From Rhizoclosmatium globosum (lineage: Eukaryota; Chytridiomycota; Chytridiomycetes; Chytridiales; Chytriomycetaceae): a stretch of DNA of 64,000 nucleotides. Numbering within the stretch: position 1 is the first letter of the stretch; every line of letters begins with the position of its first letter. The stretch covers positions 124,001-188,000 of the forward strand of contig MCGO01000066.1 of the NCBI GenBank assembly GCA_002104985.1, written 5' to 3'. Shown here piece by piece: positions 57,332 through 64,000 of this stretch. The position numbers and the translations under genes were made by a program. A model generated the notes under the pieces. The model was not told where the DNA came from, did no database searches, and saw nothing but the letters and a program-made list of their open reading frames with translations.

Positions 57332-58264
57332 TTATTTGACTTGATTCGATTCAACACCTTTCACAGTCTCCGATTTATCTGAAACCCCTGCAGCATTCCT
57401 GTGCAAAGACTGTCTCGCGCGTTCATCTTCTTTCTGTAAGGCCCGTTTCATGGCAAGTTGTATCAAGATATAAAGCAATTGCCCTATATCCGAAATATGG
57501 ATTCCCGCGGAATACGTTGCTAATGAAACTGTCGGAGAAGCAGCATTCGCCCATATTGTATACGCAACAACAAAGTTTAACCACACCTCGAGAGTTATGA
57601 ACGATGCAACGCCATATCGCGAAAGAATTACAAGTTTGTTCACATTTAAACCAAGGCTCCTCACGGATCTCAAGTAGAGAGCGTAAAACGTTGCAATAAT
57701 GACGTCAAAAACACACATGAAAACGTTTGTCGCAATCGTGTGGCCGTTTAGAACCTCATTGAACAAAACCTGCTGCGATGCAATGTTTTCATCGTTGACG
57801 GCGACGTTATCTAGGACGAACCAAATGAATTGACTTGCTTCGAGAAGGCCAAATAGTATCAATACAACTGTAAAATACGGGCACAGCTTTGGAGCTATTG
57901 TTTGAATGACAGGTGATCCGCGATTCCAGGTGTAGAATATCACAAGAAATTGGAATGAACATATGAAGAAATAGCTGATGCTGATGTATATGTTCACGAA
58001 GAGTGGAACGGTGCTTTCGTCATAGATGAACTGAAATATCAGGGCTAGAGCATTGCACATAATCATTGAGAATAGCAGGACGTTGAAGCTGGTGAAGACA
58101 GATTTTTGAGTGTGACTATTTCGATCGTTCCAGACAAGGCGGGCGAATATAAGAAGGAATATGGATGTCGCCACCATGGTGATGTAGAAGTCAATGTGAG
58201 TCGCGTTGTTGTATACATCATCGTACAGAGTCCAGAGTAAGATTGTATCGTTAGTTAAGCTCAT
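57332..58264 (-). CDS. Seven-TM receptor-like protein 7 of the cluster
   Basis: Start MSLTNDTILLWTLYDDVYN (58264) preferred. The frame is open upstream to a Met at 58453, but that extension lacks the family N-terminus. Motifs: HIDFYIT before TM1, FYTWNRGSPVIQT, KLVILSRYGVASFITLEVWLNFVVAY, SDIGQLLYILIQLAMKRALQKEDE. The C-tail is Lys/Ser/Glu-rich. It has a slightly longer loop between TM4 and TM5 than its neighbours. Confidence 0.8.
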   Translation of the reverse strand: MSLTNDTILLWTLYDDVYNNATHIDFYITMVATSIFLLIFARLVWNDRNSHTQKSVFTSFNVLLFSMIMCNALALIFQFIYDESTVPLFVNIYISISYFFICSFQFLVIFYTWNRGSPVIQTIAPKLCPYFTVVLILFGLLEASQFIWFVLDNVAVNDENIASQQVLFNEVLNGHTIATNVFMCVFDVIIATFYALYLRSVRSLGLNVNKLVILSRYGVASFITLEVWLNFVVAYTIWANAASPTVSLATYSAGIHISDIGQLLYILIQLAMKRALQKEDERARQSLHRNAAGVSDKSETVKGVESNQVK

Positions 58265-58526
58265 TATTAAGTAAATCCCTTTGTTTGAAAGATTAGTCGC
58301 CAACAATTGGATCGTGAGAATGTTTATATGCATGGAGTAGACATTTTGAATTAGCAGATGTCTTGAGTTGGTAGAACTGGGAAGAGTCATTCCACTCAGA
58401 CAGCCCCGTCCAAACTGCGGAAACAAATTTGAGATACGGAGTATAGTTTTCATTTCGAATATTCATTTATTTGCGCAAGTCGTGCACGCAATTTGACGTT
58501 TCGAAAGCTTGTTGCGGAGTAGGTTT

Positions 58527-58875
58527 TCACTTTTCAAAGGGACGTTTCGCCATTTCGAATCGATCGACTTTCTGAAGTTCTTCCTTTGATTCTGCTTCGA
58601 TTGGAGGAGTTACAGGAGTGAATGGAGCGTACAAGTCAGGTGTTGGTTTGCGTTCTTTGCCGAGGACCACTGAACTTGAATGGTTAAACCAGGACTGTTC
58701 GAGAGTACTTTCTAGCAAGGTGCTTACATCGCTGATAGAGCCCATAGGATGAAAAGACAATCAGAGGAATGGCCCAGGTGATGGTTGTCCAACTAAGGCA
58801 GTATCAGTATTAAGCAGTTAAGCCTAAGAGAGGGTACCTTCGCACTCTGTCTTTCGCAACTAGTTTAAGAAACAT
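58527..58875 (-). CDS. Small single-TM protein, possibly mitochondrial
   Basis: Three exons, 58875-58838, 58792-58728 and 58669-58527, join in phase to 81 residues: a short basic start (MFLKLVAKDRVR), one membrane segment (TTITWAIPLIVFSSYGLYQ) and a soluble charged tail (KERKPTPDLYAPFTPV, ending FEMAKRPFEK). The basic start followed by one TM suits a mitochondrial inner-membrane protein, but no family is recognised. It is divergent from the 58939-60103 gene with only 63 bp between start codons, so they share a promoter region. Confidence 0.6.
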
Positions 58876-58938
58876 TACTGATTATGGGTTGAATGGATAG
58901 TTTTTGTGGATTTACTTTTCTTTGTTTGATTTGACAAA

Positions 58939-60103
58939 ATGGCTCCAAAACAGGTATCACCGACCGCAGGGCAGAGGAAGCAAACTGAGTTGGCTGCAAA
59001 GAAAGAAGCGGCGCGGCTGGCGGACGCCCTGGCTGCCGCGAGCAACTTCAGCTGGTGCGTTGAACCCTAACCCTAAGAAGAGTATTCCAGCTGCCAACGA
59101 AGCTTAACCCCAACCAACCCGCCTTAACCCTAACCCTAATCAGGCTCGATCGCGTTGCTAAGGAAATGAAAGCTCAGCGCGAGTGGAGCGATCGGTGGGG
59201 CGCCTTGAACGATCCGAAGCTGTACCGAGGCGAAGAGACTCCCGAGGCGCCAATCAGGGCTCCGGTACGTTCCTTCGCAGCGATACCTTGGATACTTTAG
59301 CTTATTCTTCTATTATGTTCCAGCCGACAAAGTGGTCCGCTTACAGCATTATCAACACACCAAAAAGGAATCCTTTGTCTTCGCGACCCTCCTCAGCCGA
59401 AGAATATCCCAACACGGAACAATACAACAACTTCAAAGTTACCGGCGCTCGACATGATTACTTATCGCATCACAACGCGCGACATCCAAATCACCCCACA
59501 CCAAATAAAACGGGAACTGGTCACACACGACCCACAGAAACAACAACATACGACCGTGAATACGGAGGCCGCTTCGAATTTAATCACAAAACTGGATTAT
59601 ATCACCGTGTGATGGATGGAAACGGGTCTGGTCCGCCTGGAAAGCCACCCATCTACCAACACCAATCAAATTCAGGGAGGACGAGTACAATCCCACCCTC
59701 CTCCAGAACACCCTCCCAACAATCAAACTATTCTCACATAATACCTCCGAAACGGAAATCACACGGATCTATACATTCCACGCCAAATTCATCAACACCT
59801 TCATCCCGTGCACCTTCCTCACTCGCGAAAACTACGATTCCTTCACCTACACCAGACCCATCGTTTGTCGTCACAAATGGAGTATCAAATCTAAACCTGG
59901 ATGCAAACGAAATCGTGTATCCGAATGGGAACCGTGTACGGTTAAGGGGGATCATGCCACATTTACCTGCGGACCGGTACAACTATCCAGCATCCACAAA
60001 CATGGAGTATGGATGGTATCGCAAGAGCCTGGAGATTTATGGGAGTACCAGTGCGGATTTCGCAAAGGAGAGTTGGAAACGTGCAATGGAGACTCAGAAA
60101 TGA
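58939..60103 (+). CDS. Candidate flagellar microtubule inner protein (CIMIP1-like N-terminus)
   Basis: Exons 58939-59054, 59144-59264 and 59324-60103 give 338 residues. The N-terminal part, FSWLDRVAKEMKAQREWSDRWGALNDPKL, matches the W-x3-L-x2-E-x6-W-x3-WG-x-L-x2-P pattern I recall for CIMIP1/C20orf85 axonemal proteins. A disordered Ser/Pro-rich middle follows (YDREYGGRF, then PSSRTPSQQ). The C-terminus has LPADRYNYPASTNMEYGWY, also like ciliary tail proteins. A flagellated zoospore would need such proteins. The first intron (59055-59143) contains two short CCCTAACCCTAA stretches. A decayed copy of the 3' end lies at 61352-61486. Family placement is inference. Confidence 0.5.
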
Positions 60104-60193
60104 GAGAAAAGGAGGGTCAGGGGAACAGGAGTTTCTATATTTCAGCTTTGGGACAAAGTAAAAAAACAATAAATGATTAATGGAAGTGTGTTT

Positions 60194-61183
60194 TTATCGA
60201 ATTGATCGGCTTGGACGGTATTCAGATGCCGTTAAATATGATTTCCTCTCTGAACCAGAACTTTCTGACGTTGCCATTGCTTTAGCTTTTACAACGCGGT
60301 TGATTTTCTCTTGGGCTGTTCTTTCGTCGTCTCGCATGAGGGACCATTTCATGGCTAGTTGGAGGAATAGGTATGCTAGAGGTGATAAATCGTAGAATCT
60401 CAGGAGGATAGTATATGTCGTCAAAGAGCATTCTGGAAGAGCAGCATTCGTCCAAATATTATACAAGACAATGGATAATTGCCAGATTTCCAGAACAACA
60501 CAAGACGCTATTCCATATCGCGAAAGAATCACGAGCTTTTCTACATTGTTGGAGCTACCAGAAATACGTTGTAAATACATTGCATATACACCGATTACAA
60601 GAACATCAAATATTAGCATGGATGCATTGACAGCCATTAGTTGTGCATTGACAGCAGAGTTGAAAAGATCCGTGCTTGACGTGAGAAGCGTTGTGTAATT
60701 CGATATAACAAGCAGAGTCGTGAATATCAACAAACTGATTTGAAGTATCCCGAATAGAATCAAGAATACAATCAAGAATGGTGGAATAGACGGAAGCAAC
60801 AACTGAATAACGGGTAGCCCGCGTCGGTATCCATACAACATCATCAAAAACTCCAATAACCCAGTGTAAAAAGTCAAAAACGCGCAATATACGACTGTGT
60901 GAATGGGGTCAGAAGCGTTTCCATACAATTGGTTGAAAACTGTGAGAAATAGGTTTGAGAGAACCATGACTACCAGGAGAATGTTTGTGTAGCTTAGTAT
61001 TTTCTTCTTTGTTCGACTGTCTAGAGGAGATGTCCAGGTTTCTCGTCGAATAAGCGCTGCAAGTAGTATGAGTTGTAATATTGCGGCAGATATCGTAATC
61101 CACAAGTCTTGATAAGACAACGTGCTGAAAACTTGGCTATACGGCGCCCATATCTCAGTCGAATTTAAATCGGTTGAGTTCAT
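60194..61183 (-). CDS. Seven-TM receptor-like protein 8 of the cluster
   Basis: Start MNSTDLNSTEIWAPYS (61183) preferred because it matches the sister gene; an upstream Met at 61303 adds 40 residues. Two N-glycosylation sites at the N-terminus. LSYQDLWITIS precedes TM1. After TM3: LYGYRRGLPVIQL, where YRR replaces WNR. Then KLVILSRYGIASCVVLEIWQLSIVLY and YDLSPLAYLFLQLAMKWSLMRDDE. The tail is Ser-rich, ending RPSRSIR. It is the left member of a tandem duplicate with 61583-62575. Confidence 0.82.
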   Translation of the reverse strand: MNSTDLNSTEIWAPYSQVFSTLSYQDLWITISAAILQLILLAALIRRETWTSPLDSRTKKKILSYTNILLVVMVLSNLFLTVFNQLYGNASDPIHTVVYCAFLTFYTGLLEFLMMLYGYRRGLPVIQLLLPSIPPFLIVFLILFGILQISLLIFTTLLVISNYTTLLTSSTDLFNSAVNAQLMAVNASMLIFDVLVIGVYAMYLQRISGSSNNVEKLVILSRYGIASCVVLEIWQLSIVLYNIWTNAALPECSLTTYTILLRFYDLSPLAYLFLQLAMKWSLMRDDERTAQEKINRVVKAKAMATSESSGSERKSYLTASEYRPSRSIR

Positions 61184-61351
61184 TACAGAAAACGCGTTAT
61201 TCAAGATCGACGTTCCTTGGAGGGATTGAAATGTGGGGTGAATGAAAATCTCATTATTCCTTAAAAAATATGGTGACATGAAAGGACGTTTTACTCTTTC
61301 CATGTTATGAAAAGGTCCTAGTACAATATCAAACCTTTATCCTCTATAACC

Positions 61352-61486
61352 TCGCCTCATTTACCCGCGTATCAGTATAACTACTCAGTGTCATGAATGT
61401 AGAGTATGGAGGGTATCGTAAGAGCCTGAAGATTTATAGTAGTACCCGTACAGATTTTGGGAAATATGTTATGGAGACTATAAAAT
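61352..61486 (+). pseudogene. Relic of the 3' end of the axonemal-candidate gene
   Basis: About 135 bp resemble 59954-60100 (CATTTACC, AACTA, GAGTATGGA, GTATCG, AAGAGCCTG, GAGACT in the same order) but contain in-frame stops (TGA, TAG near 61394-61404) and small indels. Following sequence also matches the intergenic part of the first copy. It is a by-product of the segmental duplication that made the two seven-TM genes here. Confidence 0.75.
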
Positions 61487-61582
61487 GCGCGAGAATGTGG
61501 GAGAAAGAGAGTAGACCACAGAGGCATTTCTATATTTCAGATTATAACGTAAAACAAATAAATGTTCAATAAAAGTGAATTT

Positions 61583-62575
61583 TTATCGAAGTGATCCGCT
61601 TGGACGGTTGTCAGACATTGTGAAGTGTGACTTGCGTTCAGAGCCAGAAGTTTCTGACGTTGCAATCGCTTTGGCTTTTACAACGCGGTTGATTTTCTCT
61701 TGGGCTGTTCTTTCGTCGTCTCGCATGAGAGACCATTTCATTGCTAGTTGGAGGAATAGGTATGCTAGCGGTGATAAATCGTAGAATCTCAAAAGGATAG
61801 TATATGTCGTCAACGAGCATTCTGGAAGAGCTGCATTCGTCCAGACATTATACAAGACGATAGATAGTTGCCATATTTCCAATACAACACACGAGACAAT
61901 CCCGTATCGCGATAGAATCACAAGCTTTTCCACATTGTTCGGGCCACCGAATACACGTTGTAAGTACATTGCATACACGATGATGACAAGACAATCAAAG
62001 AATATCATGGATGCATCGACTGCCATTATATGTCCATTTACAGCAATTCCAAAGATACCCGAGTCTTCACTCAATTCTGTTGAAAGATAATTGGATATGA
62101 CTAGGAGGACGGTAAATATCAAGAGACTAATTTGAAGTATCCCAAACAGTATCATGAACACGACGAGGAATGGTGGAATAGATGGAAGTATTAATTGTAT
62201 TACAGGAAGCCCACGTCGATACATATACAACATCATTGCAAATTCCAATGCACAAGTCCAGAATGTTAAAAACGCGCAATATATAACTGTTGGAATGGCT
62301 TCAGAAGTGTCTGCATACAATCGATTAAAAACCTGGAGAAACAAGTTTGAGAGAATCATGACTATTAGGAGAATATTTGTGTAGCTTAGTATTTGCTTTT
62401 TAGTTCGACTTTCTAGAGGGGATGTCCAGGTTTCTCGTCGAATAAGCGCTGCGAGTAGTATGATTTGTAATATTGTCGCGGACACTGTAATCCACAAGTC
62501 TTGATAAGATAACGTCCTGAAAACTTGGCTGTATGGAGCCCATATCTCCGTTGAATTGAGCTCTGTTGAGTTCAT
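61583..62575 (-). CDS. Seven-TM receptor-like protein 9 of the cluster
   Basis: Start MNSTELNSTEIWAPYS at 62575. Near twin of 60194-61183: same N-terminus, LYMYRRGLPVIQL after TM3, KLVILSRYGIVSCVVLEIWQLSIVLY, YDLSPLAYLFLQLAMKWSLMRDDE, and tail SETSGSERKSHFTMSDNRP. Differences concentrate in the loop between TM4 and TM5 (SNYLSTELSEDSGIFG versus SNYTTLLTSSTDLFN), which may be the part exposed to ligand. Seven clear helices. Confidence 0.82.
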   Translation of the reverse strand: MNSTELNSTEIWAPYSQVFRTLSYQDLWITVSATILQIILLAALIRRETWTSPLESRTKKQILSYTNILLIVMILSNLFLQVFNRLYADTSEAIPTVIYCAFLTFWTCALEFAMMLYMYRRGLPVIQLILPSIPPFLVVFMILFGILQISLLIFTVLLVISNYLSTELSEDSGIFGIAVNGHIMAVDASMIFFDCLVIIVYAMYLQRVFGGPNNVEKLVILSRYGIVSCVVLEIWQLSIVLYNVWTNAALPECSLTTYTILLRFYDLSPLAYLFLQLAMKWSLMRDDERTAQEKINRVVKAKAIATSETSGSERKSHFTMSDNRPSGSLR

Positions 62576-62697
62576 ATTCAGCAAACGTAAGATTGGCGTG
62601 ACTGTTGGGTGTCGCAGAATGGTAAATCTCTTTGTTACCGAACCATAGGTATATAAAATGATCTTTACTAATTCTTTCGTGATGTTAAAAAGGCGGA

Positions 62698-64000
62698 TTA
62701 ATCTCTTGACTTGATCAGTCCTTGTACAACGGCCTCGATATCGTCAATCTCTTTGGGTGCTTCTGCACTCAACACTGTGCAATCCGTCTCTCCAATCACA
62801 ACATCGTCTTCGATACGGATTCCGATGCCGCGATACTCGGCTGGGAATCTCTCTGTGTCTGGGACATAAATGCCAGGTTCTATTGTGATGACCATCCCCT
62901 TTGTCAGCTTTGTTGTTCGTGGGACGGAGCCTGTATCATGCACATCAAGACCCATCCAGTGTCCAACATGATGAGGGTAAAGAATATTCATATCCTTAAG
63001 TCAACAATGAGTTCGTGATTTTCGAAAAGAAGATTTAAGACTTACGTTGTAACTCAGCCTTCGCCCAAACAGCTTGGAACACTCAACTCGAAGTACCTCG
63101 AAAGCAAGATTTTGCAGTTCATCTAAAGAGGTATGCGACCGTTCGTTACACTTGTCGATACATGCTTTCTGGGCCTTCAAAACCGCCTGATACAGTTTCT
63201 TTTGCGGCTCCGTAAACTTTCCAGAAACTGGCCAAGTTCGAGTAATATCTGACGCGTATCCTCCATATTCACCACCAGCATCCATCAAAACCAGATCCCC
63301 GTCCTTCGCCACATGTCTGTTGATAACATAATGCAACGTCAGCGCATTCTTCCCAGCAGCTACAACAGGAACGTAAGCCAACGCATCCGCACCACGTCGT
63401 CGAACTCCATGATCCATAACACTGTGTAAATACGCCTCCGTCACACCCGGCTTCGTCGCGGACATAGTATCAACATGCGCACGACCACTGATCTGACCGG
63501 CTTTTCTGAGGACTGCGATTTCGGCAGGGGATTTGATGAGTCTCTGTTGGGCGAGTGTGCTTCCGACTCCCGAGAGTTTCCTGACTTTGAAGAGATTGAC
63601 GGGTTTAGACGAAGACGGGTCGTTTAGGTGAGAGAGTAGGGTGGCGTAGGGTGTCCAAGCTGGAACGGCTGGAGCTGATGCAGCGTGGTTTGAGTGGAAA
63701 GGGCCTGGGGGAAGGGCGTGTGAAGTGGGGAGATCGGTGATGATTTGCGAGTGAGTAGATGGGAGTTGCGAGTTAAGGAGAGTGTTCAGTCTTTCTGGTA
63801 ACCGGTGGATTGGTTCTGCGTTTGAGATGCCAAAGTACAGTTTTGCACCCTCCAAACCGGAACGAGGCCCGTCCCAGATTTCTGTTGCAGGATCTCTTGG
63901 ACGAAGAAAAAGTGTTTCTTTGTAGTTGTCGCCTTGGTCCTTTTCTGATTTGGTAGTTGGTTTAGTTGATGAAGGGGAGAAGAAACCAGTCGGTACCAAT
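62698..64000 (-). CDS. ICP55: M24 aminopeptidase, Icp55/XPNPEP3-like (partial, runs off right edge)
   Basis: Exons 62698-62994 and 63046-64000+, with a 51-bp intron; the N-terminus is outside the window. It is a manganese-type X-Pro/intermediate cleaving aminopeptidase. The N-terminal part has TLFLRPRDPATEIWDGPRSG, typical of the group. Metal ligands are LMDAGGEYGGYASDITRTW (two Asp), HHVGHWMGLDVHD (His), ITIEPGIYV (Glu) and GIRIEDDVV (Glu). Icp55 trims mitochondrial precursors after MPP; mitochondrial targeting cannot be checked here because the presequence is missing. Confidence 0.88.

Noticed and set aside
57332..58453. Longer 373-residue start for seven-TM gene 7
   Set aside because: The extra N-terminus is unlike all eight paralogues, whose N-termini begin shortly before the glycosylation sites.
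59060..59140. Chromosome end or large interstitial telomere
   Set aside because: Only two copies of the repeat in each tract, and genes continue on both sides.

Overview
This window looks like nuclear DNA of a zoosporic fungus, most likely a chytrid. That is an inference. Genes are compact and carry many 46-80 bp GT-AG introns. Fungal-type genes (Icp55-like, carboxypeptidase S-like, PAS-kinase-like) sit beside a candidate flagellar axoneme protein and two copper type II monooxygenase genes. I saw no bacterial operon, tRNA, rRNA or CRISPR signal.

Region 1 (1-30745) is one host gene split by a retrotransposon that itself carries a second retrotransposon. The host gene (minus strand) encodes a signal anchor, a PstS-like phosphate-binding-protein domain and a multi-TM region. 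A Ty3/gypsy element (2121-30529; 1091-bp LTRs; GTGG target duplication) is inserted in it. A second Ty3/gypsy element (10525-23595; 711-bp LTRs; GACG target duplication) is inserted in the protease region of the first. Both LTR pairs look identical by eye. The inner element carries a complete-looking exonuclease III/AP-endonuclease (EEP) domain between RNase H and integrase. The outer element keeps only the first strand of that domain and has a deletion after it. The outer element also has a MYND-finger accessory ORF and an array of six GGTG-loop hairpins in its leader.

Region 2 (31023-42970): two tandem DOMON/copper monooxygenase genes on the plus strand, then on the minus strand a PAS-kinase-like kinase, a coiled-coil repeat protein, an RBM8A/Y14 exon-junction protein and a long-chain acyl-CoA synthetase.

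Region 3 (43015-62575): nine paralogous seven-TM proteins, all on the minus strand, in two blocks (43015-46420 and 54241-62575). I do not recognise the family; the repeated motif is [WY]-[NKR]-R-G-x-[PS]-V-I-[QKH] after TM3. Between and around the blocks lie an F-box/LRR protein, an M20 peptidase, an OCIA-like small protein, a zinc-knuckle/CCCH protein, a secreted mucin-like protein, a small one-TM protein and the axonemal candidate. A local segmental duplication produced the last two seven-TM genes and left a pseudogene relic.

Region 4 (62698-64000) is the C-terminal part of an Icp55/XPNPEP3-like M24 aminopeptidase that runs off the right edge.

Several genes show single-base or 4-base frame breaks in otherwise good coding sequence. 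Some are probably draft-assembly indels, so calls of pseudogene are held back unless there is more evidence. Exon joins were worked out by hand from GT-AG sites and reading-frame phase.
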